Part shown: positions 1-9,422 of the stretch, piece after piece
Position numbering within the stretch: the stretch's first letter is position 1
Layout: each line of letters opens with the position of its first letter
Origin: Kosakonia sp. SMBL-WEM22
GTDB taxonomy: Bacteria > Pseudomonadota > Gammaproteobacteria > Enterobacterales > Enterobacteriaceae
NCBI RefSeq assembly: GCF_014490785.1
Contig: NZ_CP051488.1
Span: forward strand, 3,162,001-3,226,000
Length of the DNA stretch: 64,000 bases
Direction of reading: 5' to 3'
The notes under the pieces: model-generated
What the model saw: only the letters and a program-made list of their open reading frames with translations
Told to the model about the DNA's origin: nothing
Databases searched by the model: none
Translations under genes and position numbers: made by a program

Positions 1-1157
1 CCAAGCGTCACCCCCAGCGCACCGGCCAGATGGCCGCCAATGATAATCGCCGGAATAAAGAGAAACGTTTTAAAGACGTTGAATTTGAAGCTGATATCGA
101 CACGCGCTTTCGCCATCAACAGCGAGCCGATCGGGTTACCGACCGCACGCAGCAGGCCAACGATGCACAGCAGTTGCAGGATCGGAATGATGCTGTTCCA
201 CTTCTCGCCAAACACCAGCGGCACAAAGTTATTCGATACCACCATTAGCCCGAGCAGGATTGGGAAGTTGATGATCCCCACCACTGACAGCAGCTTGTAG
301 AAGTTCAGGCGCAGCTTTTCGGTGTCATCCTGGATCTTGGCGAACGCCGGGAAGAGCACGCGGGTAATGATCGGGTTGAGCTTCATCGGCGGCACGACCG
401 CCACGTTGTAGGCCAGGTTGTAGCCCCCGGCGACGCTTGCGCCGAGGATACGCGCCAGCACCAGCGTGGAGAGGTTAGTATTGACGTAGTTGATGATGCT
501 GTCTGCGGTCAGCCATGCGCCAAAGCGCAGATTGGAGCTGACGGAGGCAAGGGAGAAGTGCAGACCAGGGCGGTAGATCTTGCGGCCAAAGTAGCCGAAC
601 AGCAGCGTACGCACGGCGCTATTAACCAGATAACCGAGGATCGCGGTCATTGCCAGCGGCCAGAAGAAGGCGCTGATCACCGTAAAGCTGAACCCCGCCA
701 TCACTGACAGAGTTTCAATCGCGCCAATCTTGTTGAACTCCAGCTCTTTTTGCATCAGCGCGCGGAACTGCTGCCCGTGCGGGATCACCACAAAGGCGAC
801 CGACAGGGTTTTGATAAGCGGAGCCAGATCCGGGTTATTCAGCACATCGGCAATCAGATTACTCAATGAGAAGACCGCGATGCAGACCACAATCCCCAGC
901 CCGACATTGAGCCAGTAGAGGGTGGTCAGCTCGAGGTGGCTGATCTCTTTGCGCTGAATAATCGAGTTAGCGATACCAAAATCTGACAGCGTATCGGCCA
1001 GCGCGATAATCACCAGCGAGACGGTCAGCAGACCGAACTGGTGGTTATCGATAATGCGCGCCAGCACCGTCATCTGCACCAGCCCCAGACCGATAATGGT
1101 CAGCGTGGCCATTGCTGACCACTTTGCTCCGCTGATGGTTTTTTCTCTCAGGCTCAT
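1..1157 (-). CDS. wzxC: WzxC, colanic acid repeat-unit flippase (3' end outside window)
   Basis: Inner-membrane polysaccharide transporter that moves the lipid-linked colanic acid repeat unit to the periplasm. The reverse strand reads from ATG at 1157 as MSLREKTISGAKWSAMA and stays open to the window edge, about 385 codons of a protein near 490 residues in E. coli. The translation is rich in hydrophobic helices and follows K-12 WzxC closely (for example the segment ADTLSDFGIANSIIQRKEIS). It lies 9 bp after wcaJ and is the last operon gene visible; wcaK, wcaL and wcaM would be expected beyond the edge. The identification is by recalled similarity to K-12 WzxC and is firm; the C-terminus cannot be judged. 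Confidence 0.93.
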   Translation of the reverse strand, partial: MSLREKTISGAKWSAMATLTIIGLGLVQMTVLARIIDNHQFGLLTVSLVIIALADTLSDFGIANSIIQRKEISHLELTTLYWLNVGLGIVVCIAVFSLSNLIADVLNNPDLAPLIKTLSVAFVVIPHGQQFRALMQKELEFNKIGAIETLSVMAGFSFTVISAFFWPLAMTAILGYLVNSAVRTLLFGYFGRKIYRPGLHFSLASVSSNLRFGAWLTADSIINYVNTNLSTLVLARILGASVAGGYNLAYNVAVVPPMKLNPIITRVLFPAFAKIQDDTEKLRLNFYKLLSVVGIINFPILLGLMVVSNNFVPLVFGEKWNSIIPILQLLCIVGLLRAVGNPIGSLLMAKARVDISFKFNVFKTFLFIPAIIIGGHLAGALGVTL

Positions 1158-1166
1158 GACCTTTCC

Positions 1167-2561
1167 TTAATACGCCGCTTTGTTGACAAAGCCTTTAAAG
1201 ATGGTCAGAAAAACGATCTTGATATCGAACCACAGGCTCCATTCGCGGATGTACTCGAGATCGAACTCAATGCGTTTTTCCATTTTTTCCAGCGTGTCGG
1301 TCTCGCCGCGCCAGCCGTTAATCTGCGCCCAGCCGGTAATACCTGGTTTTACTTTATGACGCAGCATGTAGCCCTCGATCAGCGCACGATACTGCTCGTT
1401 ATGCGCAACGGCGTGAGGACGCGGGCCGACAATCGACATCCCACCGGTGAGCACATTGATAAACTGCGGCAGTTCATCAAGGGAGGTACGGCGCAGGAAG
1501 CTGCCCACTTTGGTGACGCGCGGATCGTTCTGCGTCGCCTGGGTCACCACTTTGTCGTTCTCCATCACCTTCATCGAGCGGAACTTCCACACTTTGATCG
1601 GCTTACCATCCATGCCGTAGCGCGTCTGGCGGAAAATGATCGGCCCCGGTGAGCTCATCTTCACCGCCACGGAGATGGCCAGCAGCACCGGTGAAATCAG
1701 CAGCAGAATCAGCGACGAGAGCACAATATCTTCCAGGCGTTTCAGGATGCGGTTCACCCCCGAGAGCGGCGTATCGTACAGCGGTACAATCGGAACGCCG
1801 TTCACCTCTTCAATGCGTGAATGCAGAATGTTGAAGGTGAAGACATCCGGAATCAGGATCACCGAACAGGTGGTATCTGCCAGATCGCGTACCAGTTTTT
1901 TGATGCAGGCAGCATCATCCATCGACATCGCAATGTAGACGTTATGGATCTTGCCGCTGCGGGCATCTTCAACCAGCTGCTCAAGGTTGCCTGCCCAGCC
2001 AGTATCAATGCCGCCCGGTTTCGGATCGTAATAGACGCCAACAACATCGAAGCCCAACCAAGGCTCATTACGGAAACCGTCGAGCAGCGCCTGCCCCATC
2101 GGCATATCGCCAGCCACCGCGACGCGGCGGGTGTTATAGCCGAGATTACGCATCCATCCCGCACCGAAGCGGATCACCGCCCGGCTAAACATCAGTCCAA
2201 GGCTGGTTAACAGATACCAGGTAAGATAGAGCGAGAAGGTGACATCAAAGTCCGAGTTAAACGACATCAAACCGGCGCTAAAGACGATACTTAGCGTCCA
2301 GTTCTGCAACAGTAGCGTCAGTTCGGTCATCATTCTGACGCCGCGCCAGGAGCGGTAAAAATCGGTCATGCCGCCGATCATCTGGAATACAACCAGCGTG
2401 GCCAGCGCCATCAGCAGATGCATGTAGAAAAACGGCAACGCATTGACTTTACACACCAACCATAACCCAGCAAACATGATGGTGATGTCTGAGAATCGCT
2501 GCACGATAGAGATTAACGATGCATTCGTTTTGGCCCGGTCGCGCTTTTTTAGATTTGTCAT
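1167..2561 (-). CDS. wcaJ: WcaJ, undecaprenyl-phosphate glucose-1-phosphate transferase
   Basis: Initiates colanic acid synthesis by moving glucose-1-phosphate from UDP-glucose to undecaprenyl phosphate at the inner membrane. The 464-residue length equals the K-12 protein. The N-terminal half has several membrane segments (about residues 20-130), then a CoA-binding-like Rossmann region (RRVAVAGDMPMG near residue 145), then the C-terminal bacterial sugar transferase domain with the family signatures KVWKFRSM and LPQFINVLTGGMSIVGPRP. It sits between cpsG and wzxC in conserved operon order. A strong hairpin lies in the short gap upstream. No lesion is visible. Confidence 0.95.
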   Translation of the reverse strand: MTNLKKRDRAKTNASLISIVQRFSDITIMFAGLWLVCKVNALPFFYMHLLMALATLVVFQMIGGMTDFYRSWRGVRMMTELTLLLQNWTLSIVFSAGLMSFNSDFDVTFSLYLTWYLLTSLGLMFSRAVIRFGAGWMRNLGYNTRRVAVAGDMPMGQALLDGFRNEPWLGFDVVGVYYDPKPGGIDTGWAGNLEQLVEDARSGKIHNVYIAMSMDDAACIKKLVRDLADTTCSVILIPDVFTFNILHSRIEEVNGVPIVPLYDTPLSGVNRILKRLEDIVLSSLILLLISPVLLAISVAVKMSSPGPIIFRQTRYGMDGKPIKVWKFRSMKVMENDKVVTQATQNDPRVTKVGSFLRRTSLDELPQFINVLTGGMSIVGPRPHAVAHNEQYRALIEGYMLRHKVKPGITGWAQINGWRGETDTLEKMEKRIEFDLEYIREWSLWFDIKIVFLTIFKGFVNKAAY

Positions 2562-2582
2562 CGTTGTACCTGCCTGTTTGCC

Positions 2583-2604
2583 CTCCTCCCCACATGGGGA
2601 GGAG
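2583..2604 (-). other. Intra-operon hairpin between cpsG and wcaJ
   Basis: Perfect 9-bp inverted repeat CTCCTCCCC / GGGGAGGAG with a 4-nt loop, lying in the 55-bp gap between the cpsG stop and the wcaJ start. No U-tract follows on the transcript, so it is not a standard intrinsic terminator. It may attenuate, protect a 3' end or mark a processing site; this is inference. A similar C/G-run hairpin lies in the wzc-wcaA gap. Confidence 0.6.
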
Positions 2605-2616
2605 AACGACTAAGAG

Positions 2617-3987
2617 TTACTGATTCAACAGCGCCAGAATTTCCTGCGTTCGCGCCTCCATCAACGCCACATCATGTCGGGATTCGACATTCAGACGCAC
2701 GACTGGCTCGGTGTTAGAGGAGCGCAGGTTAAAGCGCCAGTCGGCAAAAGCGATGCTGATGCCATCGGTGTAATCCACCTCCAGTGCCTCCGGTGCGTAG
2801 CGATCTTCAACGCGTTTGATTGCGCTGACTGGATCCGCCAGCTTGCTGTTGATCTCGCCGCTCGCCGGGAAAGCCACCATGCGATCGCCCACCAACTCGG
2901 CCAGGGTTTTGCCCTTCAGGCACAGCAGTTCCGTAACCAGCAGCCACGGGATCATGCCGCTGTCGCAGTAGGCGAAATCGCGGAAGTAGTGGTGCGCGCT
3001 CATCTCGCCGCCGTAAATGGCGTCCTCTTCGCGCATGCGCTCTTTAATAAAGGCGTGGCCGGTTTTCGACATCACCGGCGTGCCGCCTGCGCGGCCAACT
3101 ACGTCAACGGTGTTCCAGGAGAGGCGCGGGTCGTGAATGATTTTCGCGCCAGGGTGCTTTTCGAGGAACGCTTCTGCCAGCAGGCCAACGATGTAGTAAC
3201 CCTCGATAAACTGGCCCTTGTCGTCGAACAGGAAGCAGCGGTCGAAGTCGCCGTCAAAGGCGATGCCCATATCTGCCTGATGCTCAATCACCGCATTGCG
3301 GGTGTCGTCGCGGCACTCGGGCAGCAGCGGGTTAGGAATACCGTGTGGGAAGGTGCCATCCGGCTCGTTGTGCACTTTGATAAAGCTCACCGGCACGTTC
3401 AGCGCGTCGAAGCGCGCTTCAATGGCGTCGATCACCGGGCCTGCCGCACCATTACCGGAGTTGATCACCAGTTTCAGCGGCTTGAGGTTAGCGGTGTCGA
3501 TGTAGCCGAGCAGATGGTCGATATAGTCATCGCGCAGGGAGATTTGCTTGTAGCTGCCGCGTTTTTCCGGGTTAACCGGTGGGAAGTCATTGGCTTCGGC
3601 CAGACGCTGCACGTCGCGCAGGCCGGTGTCGCCGCTGATCGGGCGCGCGCCTTTGCGCACCAGTTTCATGCCGTTGTAGTCCATCGGGTTGTGGCTGGCG
3701 GTCACTTCGATACCGCCGTCAACGCCGAGATGGAAGGTGGCGAAATAGATCTCTTCGGTACCTGACAGCCCGATATCCAGTACGTCCACACCGGCGTCCT
3801 GCAAGCCTTTAGCTAATGCCAGCTTCAGCGCTTCGCTGGTCTGGCGCACATCGCCGCCGAGCACGATGGTCTGCGGCTTCAGGTACTCCCCGTAGGCGCG
3901 GCCAATACGCCAGGCAATATCTTCATTCAGCTCTTCGCCCAGCTTTCCGCGAATATCGTAAGCTTTAAAACAGGTTAATTTTTCCAT
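2617..3987 (-). CDS. cpsG: CpsG (ManB), phosphomannomutase
   Basis: Converts mannose-6-phosphate to mannose-1-phosphate for GDP-mannose in the cytoplasm. Two adjacent ATGs exist (3990 and 3987), and the open frame extends further upstream. I chose 3987 because it gives MEKLTCFKAYDIRG, 456 residues as in K-12, with GAGG five bases upstream. The phosphoserine loop TASHNPMDYNGMK and the metal loop FDGDFDRC are present, as is the C-terminal phosphate-binding segment NLRSSNTEPVVRLNVE. It follows cpsB after 107 bp, a gap in which I see no other feature, and precedes wcaJ. Confidence 0.95.
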   Translation of the reverse strand: MEKLTCFKAYDIRGKLGEELNEDIAWRIGRAYGEYLKPQTIVLGGDVRQTSEALKLALAKGLQDAGVDVLDIGLSGTEEIYFATFHLGVDGGIEVTASHNPMDYNGMKLVRKGARPISGDTGLRDVQRLAEANDFPPVNPEKRGSYKQISLRDDYIDHLLGYIDTANLKPLKLVINSGNGAAGPVIDAIEARFDALNVPVSFIKVHNEPDGTFPHGIPNPLLPECRDDTRNAVIEHQADMGIAFDGDFDRCFLFDDKGQFIEGYYIVGLLAEAFLEKHPGAKIIHDPRLSWNTVDVVGRAGGTPVMSKTGHAFIKERMREEDAIYGGEMSAHHYFRDFAYCDSGMIPWLLVTELLCLKGKTLAELVGDRMVAFPASGEINSKLADPVSAIKRVEDRYAPEALEVDYTDGISIAFADWRFNLRSSNTEPVVRLNVESRHDVALMEARTQEILALLNQ

Positions 3988-4094
3988 CATTACCTCTTCT
4001 TCAGGCAACAGTCAGCCTTGACCGCAACTGGCCACATAAATGTTATCAATAGTTGTTCTGGCCGAACCCGCGCTCGGCGCGCCGGCAATGGGCG

Positions 4095-5531
4095 TTAAAT
4101 ACGCCCGTAACGATCGGCGAAGCGCACAATGTCATCCTCTTCCAGGTACGAGCCGGAGCGTACCTCAATCAGATCGAGAGGAATTTTGCCCGGGTTTTCC
4201 AGGCAGTGGCGTGCGCCGAGCGGAATGTAGATAGATTCGTTTTCGCCCAGCAGTTTGACTTCATCATCAATGGTGACTTTCGCCGTACCGGCAACCACCA
4301 CCCAGTGCTCCGCGCGATGGTGATGCATCTGCACCGACAGCCCCTCGCCCGGTTTCACGGTGATGCGTTTTACCTGATAGCGATCCCCTGCATCGATGGA
4401 GTCATATTTGCCCCAAGGGCGGTAAACTTCGCGGTGAATATGGTGCTCATGACGCCCTTCGGCTTTGATCTTCTCGACCACCTTTTTCACATCCTGCACC
4501 GCGTTACGGTCAGCGATCAGCACGGCATCTTTGGTCTGCACCACCACCAGATCTTTCACACCAACAGTGGTCACAAGACCGGATTCGGCATAGACGTAGC
4601 TGTTTTCGGTTTTGTGGCTGATCACATCACCGTGGTGTACGTTGCCTTCCGGTGTGTGCTGGCTGATCTCCCACAAGGAGGACCAGGAGCCAACATCGCT
4701 CCAGCCTGCGTCCATCGGCACCACCACCGCATCGGCTGTACGCTCCATCACCGCGTAGTCGATAGACTCTTCCGGGCAGGCGAGGAACGCCTCTTCATCG
4801 ACGCGGATAAAGTCCATATCCGGATCGGTAGCATCCATCGCTTTCTCACAGGCTTCGAGGATGTCCGGGCGATATTTTTTCAGCTCTTCCAGGTAGCGAC
4901 CGGCGCTGAAGAGGAACATGCCGCTGTTCCAGTAGTATTCGCCGCTGGCGACATACCCCTGCGCGGTTTCCAGATTCGGTTTTTCAACAAACTGCGCCAC
5001 TTCAAACGCTACCGCATCGACCTGGCCTGGGCTCACTTCGCCGCGGCGGATGTAGCCGTAACCGGTTTCGGGCATATCCGGCACGATGCCGAAGGTGACC
5101 AGTTTCCCCGCCTCGGCATAAGGCATCGCATTGCGTACTGAAGTGCGGAACGCCTCTTCATCCTGGATAACGTGGTCGGCGGCCAGCACCAGCATCAGCG
5201 GATCGCTATCCGGGTTGTGGCGTTTGACCGCCAGCGCCGCTAGCGCAATTGCCGGTGCGGTGTTGCGGCCTGCCGGCTCAAGAATGATGTTCTCGGTCAG
5301 CTTATTAAGCTGACGCAGCTGTTCTGCAACGATAAAACGGTGCTGCTCGTTACAAATCACCACCGGGCTTTCGCACTCGACGCCGTTCAGGCGGCAGACG
5401 GTGGTCTGCAGCATGGTGAGATCGCCCTTCAGGCAGAGAAACTGTTTAGGGTAAAGCACGCGGGAAAGTGGCCACAGACGGCTACCGGAGCCCCCGGCCA
5501 TCACGACCGGATAGAGTTGCGTTTGACTCAT
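4095..5531 (-). CDS. cpsB: CpsB (ManC), mannose-1-phosphate guanylyltransferase
   Basis: Makes GDP-mannose from mannose-1-phosphate and GTP, the precursor for GDP-fucose. It has 478 residues, the same as K-12. The N-terminal nucleotidyltransferase signature MAGGSGSRLWPLSR is at about residues 11-24, and the VEKPN motif lies near residue 177. The C-terminal cupin domain shows QMHHHRAEHWVVVAGTAKV. The downstream region of the long type is fused to the transferase domain, as in other enterobacterial ManC proteins. Its ATG overlaps the wcaI stop by four bases, so translation is probably coupled. Confidence 0.95.
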   Translation of the reverse strand: MSQTQLYPVVMAGGSGSRLWPLSRVLYPKQFLCLKGDLTMLQTTVCRLNGVECESPVVICNEQHRFIVAEQLRQLNKLTENIILEPAGRNTAPAIALAALAVKRHNPDSDPLMLVLAADHVIQDEEAFRTSVRNAMPYAEAGKLVTFGIVPDMPETGYGYIRRGEVSPGQVDAVAFEVAQFVEKPNLETAQGYVASGEYYWNSGMFLFSAGRYLEELKKYRPDILEACEKAMDATDPDMDFIRVDEEAFLACPEESIDYAVMERTADAVVVPMDAGWSDVGSWSSLWEISQHTPEGNVHHGDVISHKTENSYVYAESGLVTTVGVKDLVVVQTKDAVLIADRNAVQDVKKVVEKIKAEGRHEHHIHREVYRPWGKYDSIDAGDRYQVKRITVKPGEGLSVQMHHHRAEHWVVVAGTAKVTIDDEVKLLGENESIYIPLGARHCLENPGKIPLDLIEVRSGSYLEEDDIVRFADRYGRI

Positions 5532-6835
5532 GATTTATCCCCATTGCCGTCGAAATTGAGGCGCGCCTCATGCGCCGCGCCATCATGGGCGGCTGCGGGC
5601 GTCGCGGATTTCTCCGGGCTGATATCTGCAATAAACTGGCTTAACACGTTCTCTTTTTCGAGCGTGCGTTCGGCATATTCACGTGCCACCGTGTTGTTTG
5701 TGGGCAGCGCTAACGCGCGTTCAATGCCCGAGGTCAGCGCATCAACCGATTCCGGCTCGACGCAGACCGCAATACCAGGCTCATTCAGGCAGAGCTGGCC
5801 AAGTTCGGTACTCTCTTCGGCGGTGATCACCGCATTGCCGCCCACTGCCAGAATGTTGGTCAGCTTGGAGGGCAATACCGCATCCGCCGCGCCGCGCTTC
5901 TGGATAACCAAGTGGCAATCGCCGAGCGTGAGCAGCGCCGGCAGCGCTTCATAAGGCTGCAACGGGAAGAATTTCACGTTGTCGAGGCCGCGCTCGCTGA
6001 CCATCTTCTCCAGCCGCGCTTTGCCCCCACCCTGCCCAACGATAGCGAACAGCCACGGATGGCCCTTCAGTCGTGCAGCGGCTTCGATCACATTTTCTAA
6101 CCCCTGCTTCTCACCGATGTTGCCGGAGTAAAGAATGATTTTTTTGTCATCCGGCAGACCGAGGTCGCGGCGTAACTGCGCAACGCTTGCCGCGTCGACA
6201 TCACGAAAACGCGCCACTTCGGACCAGTTCGGGAAGAAGATAATCTTGTCGGCTGACACGCCCTTCTCACGCGCTTTGTTCATCATCGAGCGCGAAATGG
6301 TGGAGACGTTGTCAACGTTGTGCAGATTGCTGCGTTCAAATGCGGCCGCCAGTTTTGCCACCAGGCCGCCTTTACCTTTGCCCGCCATGCCTAACCCAAG
6401 CATGGCGTCCACTTCATAATCCTGAATGTGCAACAGCGTGCGGGCGCCGCTCATTTTTGCCAGCAGGCGCATGCCCGGCGTGCAAAACAGCGTCGGCACC
6501 ACGCCGATGATGCGATCCGGCTTCCAGCTGCGCTGGGCCATCAGCGGGAAAAAGCTGCTGACGGCAAAGCTGCCTAAGTGCAGCAGACGCTTGATGGTCG
6601 ACGGCTGCTTTGGCACATAGAGCGGGCAGCGCCACACCGTGGCGGCTCCCTGCTCTTTACGCCAGCGCCAGGCACTGTAAGGGTGCCCGACTTTCCACTC
6701 CGGGTAATACGGCGGCGCAGTGATGATGCGAACGTCATGGCCCTGACGGGCCATCCACTCCACCATTTCGCCGGTGTACTTACCGATCCCGGTCAGCTCC
6801 GGCGAGTAGTTGATGCCATAAACCAGGATTTTCAT
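5528..6835 (-). CDS. wcaI: WcaI, colanic acid glycosyltransferase (GT4 family)
   Basis: Predicted cytoplasmic-face glycosyltransferase of colanic acid repeat-unit assembly. It begins MKILVYGINYSPELTGIGKYTGEM, a GT4-type N-terminal donor loop, and has the C-domain element ILYSGNIGEKQGLENVIEAA. It has 435 residues against about 407 in K-12. The extra length is a C-terminal tail of roughly 28 residues after FIADIS, rich in Ala, Gly and Asp. The stop overlaps the cpsB start by four bases, so the tail covers the cpsB ribosome binding region. The exact sugar added is not shown by the sequence. Confidence 0.92.
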   Translation of the reverse strand: MKILVYGINYSPELTGIGKYTGEMVEWMARQGHDVRIITAPPYYPEWKVGHPYSAWRWRKEQGAATVWRCPLYVPKQPSTIKRLLHLGSFAVSSFFPLMAQRSWKPDRIIGVVPTLFCTPGMRLLAKMSGARTLLHIQDYEVDAMLGLGMAGKGKGGLVAKLAAAFERSNLHNVDNVSTISRSMMNKAREKGVSADKIIFFPNWSEVARFRDVDAASVAQLRRDLGLPDDKKIILYSGNIGEKQGLENVIEAAARLKGHPWLFAIVGQGGGKARLEKMVSERGLDNVKFFPLQPYEALPALLTLGDCHLVIQKRGAADAVLPSKLTNILAVGGNAVITAEESTELGQLCLNEPGIAVCVEPESVDALTSGIERALALPTNNTVAREYAERTLEKENVLSQFIADISPEKSATPAAAHDGAAHEARLNFDGNGDKS

Positions 6836-7305
6836 AAGCCCGGTACTCCCTGCGCGTCGAGGAAATAGGCGCGGCTGTTGTCATGCACCAGCGGGTCGGC
6901 AATCAACGCCTCCGGCGAAACCCAGCGATAGTCATCGTGCTGCTCCGTTGGCAGAGCGAGGGTCTCCTCGTCCACGCGCAGACGAAAGCCGAGCACGATG
7001 TAGTGGGTCGTAAAATCGGGGCCGGAGAAGTTATCGTCATAGAAGTGCTGCCAGACGCCGTAAAACTCACCTGCCGACATCGGCAGGCGCAGTCCCAGTT
7101 CCGCCTGCGTCAGCCGCTCGAAAGCGGCTGCCAGCGGCTCGTCCTTTTGCACGCGTCCGCCCGGCACGAACCAGTATCCCTGGGCCGGACGGTTAGTGCG
7201 TTTGCCGAGCAAAAACTCGCCGCGTGAATTCTCCACGATCAGATCGATGGAGATCAGCGGGGTGGAACGCACCACCGTGGCAAAATCTTCCTGACTTAAA
7301 AACAT
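6832..7305 (-). CDS. gmm: Gmm (NudD), GDP-mannose mannosyl hydrolase
   Basis: Nudix-family enzyme hydrolysing GDP-mannose to GDP and mannose, thought to balance GDP-mannose and GDP-fucose pools. It has 157 residues, near the K-12 length. The substrate loop GYWFVPGGRVQKDEPL starts the modified Nudix segment, which continues AAFERLTQAELG; this deviates from the canonical box as known for GDP-mannose hydrolases. The start at 7305 gives MFLSQEDFATVVRSTPL. The stop overlaps the wcaI start by four bases, and fcl ends two bases upstream. Confidence 0.93.
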   Translation of the reverse strand: MFLSQEDFATVVRSTPLISIDLIVENSRGEFLLGKRTNRPAQGYWFVPGGRVQKDEPLAAAFERLTQAELGLRLPMSAGEFYGVWQHFYDDNFSGPDFTTHYIVLGFRLRVDEETLALPTEQHDDYRWVSPEALIADPLVHDNSRAYFLDAQGVPGL

Positions 7306-7307
7306 GC

Positions 7308-8273
7308 TTACCCCCGGAACCGGTGCTGGTTTTCAAGGAACCACTGGTAGGTGCTTGCCAGCCCCGCTTCCAGTGAGATCTCGTGATACCAGCCCAGCTG
7401 ATGCAGACGTGTCACATCAAGCAGCTTACGCGGTGTGCCGTCCGGTTTGGTGGCGTCAAACACCACGCGGCCTTTGTAGCCGACAACGCTTGCAATCGTC
7501 TGCGCCAGTTCGCGAATGGTGCAGTCAACACCGGTACCGACGTTGATGTGCGACAGCATTGGTTCGGTATTCTCCTGCCACACTTCGCGCGCCAGCTCCT
7601 GCACATGAATGCTGGCTGCGGCCATATCATCCACATGGAGGAATTCACGCATCGGCGTGCCGCTGCCCCACACCACCACGTCTGCCGCACTCTCCTGGGT
7701 CGCTTCGTGGAAACGGCGCAGCAGTGCAGGAATAACGTGCGAATTGCTCGGGTGGAAGTTGTCATGCGGACCATACAAGTTAGTCGGCATCACCGAGCGG
7801 TAATCGCGGTCATACTGGCGGTTGTACGATTCGCACAGCTTGATACCCGCGATTTTGGCAATCGCGTACGGCTCATTCGTCGGCTCCAGCGTCCCTTGCA
7901 GCAGCTCGCTTTCCGCAATCGGCTGCTTCGCCAGTTTCGGGTAGATGCAGGACGAACCGAGGAACAACAGCTTGTTCACGTCGTGCTTATGCGCCGAGTG
8001 AATGATGTTGCTCTCAATCATCATATTTTCGTAGATGAAGTCCGCCGGGTAGGTATTGTTCGCCACAATACCGCCCACTTTCGCTGCCGCCAGGTAAACC
8101 TGGTCAATACGCTCGCTGGCGAAAAACGCGTCTACCGCTGCGGCATCCAACAGGTTCAGCTCTTCGCGCGAGCGCAGCACCAGTTCGATATCCGCTCGCT
8201 GCTCAAGCTGCCGTACGATGGCTGACCCCACCATCCCGCGATGGCCAGCCACAAAAACACGTTGTTTGGTCAT
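7308..8273 (-). CDS. fcl: Fcl (WcaG), GDP-L-fucose synthase
   Basis: NADPH-dependent 3,5-epimerase/4-reductase converting GDP-4-keto-6-deoxy-D-mannose to GDP-L-fucose. It has 321 residues, the usual length. The extended SDR Rossmann motif is at the N-terminus (VAGHRGMVGSAI), and the catalytic Tyr-x3-Lys appears as PYAIAKIAG near residue 136. The motif FLGSSCIYPK supplies the catalytic Ser and Cys region. It follows gmd by two bases, so the two GDP-fucose enzymes are probably translated together. Confidence 0.96.
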   Translation of the reverse strand: MTKQRVFVAGHRGMVGSAIVRQLEQRADIELVLRSREELNLLDAAAVDAFFASERIDQVYLAAAKVGGIVANNTYPADFIYENMMIESNIIHSAHKHDVNKLLFLGSSCIYPKLAKQPIAESELLQGTLEPTNEPYAIAKIAGIKLCESYNRQYDRDYRSVMPTNLYGPHDNFHPSNSHVIPALLRRFHEATQESAADVVVWGSGTPMREFLHVDDMAAASIHVQELAREVWQENTEPMLSHINVGTGVDCTIRELAQTIASVVGYKGRVVFDATKPDGTPRKLLDVTRLHQLGWYHEISLEAGLASTYQWFLENQHRFRG

Positions 8274-8275
8274 GC

Positions 8276-9397
8276 TCAGGACTCCAGCGCGATGGCAACC
8301 TCGTAACCGTGGGCCTTAAGCAGTGAGTGTTTTTTCGCTGCTTCCAGATCTTTTGCCACCATTTCGGAGACCATCTCCTGCAGGGTAGTTTCCGGTTTCC
8401 AGCCCAGTTTTTCGTGCGCTTTGGTCGGGTCGCCCAGCAGAGTTTCCACTTCAGCAGGACGGAAGTAACGCGGGTCAACGGCAATAATCACATCACCCGG
8501 CTTCACGCCCGGCGCATCGTGGCCAGTTACGGAAACAACGATACCCTTCTCTTCTACGCCTGTGCCTTCGAAACGCAGTTTGATACCCAGCTGCGCGGCA
8601 GCCATTTCCACGAACTGACGTACGGAGTACTGCACGCCGGTGGCGATGACGAAGTCTTCCGGTTGTTCCTGCTGCAGCATCATCCACTGCATTTTCACGT
8701 AATCTTTGGCATGGCCCCAGTCACGCAGGGAGTCCATATTGCCGAGGTAGAGGCAGGATTCCAGGCCCTGAGCGATGTTAGCAATAGCGCGGGTGATTTT
8801 ACGGGTTACGAAGGTTTCGCCGCGACGCGGGGATTCGTGGTTGAACAGGATGCCGTTACAGGCGTACATGCCGTAGGATTCACGGTAGTTCACGGTGATC
8901 CAGTAAGCGTACAGTTTGGCGACAGCATACGGAGAGCGCGGGTAGAACGGCGTAGTCTCTTTCTGCGGGATTTCCTGCACCAGGCCATACAGCTCAGAGG
9001 TGGATGCCTGATAGAAACGGGTCTTCTTCTCCAGGCCCAGGAAGCGGATTGCTTCCAGCAGACGCAGCGTACCCATGGCGTCAACATCCGCGGTGTATTC
9101 CGGGGATTCGAAGGAGACCGCAACGTGGCTCATCGCGCCCAGGTTGTAGACTTCATCCGGCTGCACTTCCTGCAGGATACGGGTCAGGTTGGACGTATCG
9201 GTCAGATCGCCGTAGTGCAGGTGGAATTTCGGGTTGCTTGTGTGTGGATCCTGATAAATGTGATCAACACGCTCAGTATTGAAAGAGGAAGCGCGGCGTT
9301 TGATGCCGTGAACTTCGTAACCCTTTTCCAGAAGCAGTTCTGCCAGATAAGAGCCATCTTGCCCGGTAACGCCGGTGATGAGAGCGACTTTAGACAT
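8276..9397 (-). CDS. gmd: Gmd, GDP-mannose 4,6-dehydratase
   Basis: First committed step to GDP-fucose: dehydrates GDP-mannose to GDP-4-keto-6-deoxymannose. It has 373 residues, as in K-12. The NADP-binding ITGVTGQDGSYLAELLLEKG is at the N-terminus. The active site shows QASTSELYG and the Tyr-x3-Lys of YAVAKLYAYW. The conserved GETFVTRKITRA segment is intact. It follows wcaF after 25 bp and leads the gmd-fcl-gmm block. Confidence 0.97.
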   Translation of the reverse strand: MSKVALITGVTGQDGSYLAELLLEKGYEVHGIKRRASSFNTERVDHIYQDPHTSNPKFHLHYGDLTDTSNLTRILQEVQPDEVYNLGAMSHVAVSFESPEYTADVDAMGTLRLLEAIRFLGLEKKTRFYQASTSELYGLVQEIPQKETTPFYPRSPYAVAKLYAYWITVNYRESYGMYACNGILFNHESPRRGETFVTRKITRAIANIAQGLESCLYLGNMDSLRDWGHAKDYVKMQWMMLQQEQPEDFVIATGVQYSVRQFVEMAAAQLGIKLRFEGTGVEEKGIVVSVTGHDAPGVKPGDVIIAVDPRYFRPAEVETLLGDPTKAHEKLGWKPETTLQEMVSEMVAKDLEAAKKHSLLKAHGYEVAIALES

Positions 9398-9422
9398 AAT
9401 TTATTTTCCTCAATGTTCCCTG

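Noticed and set aside
4053..5141. 362-codon plus-strand frame opposite cpsB
   Set aside because: Antisense shadow of cpsB with His/Phe-rich composition and no family match.
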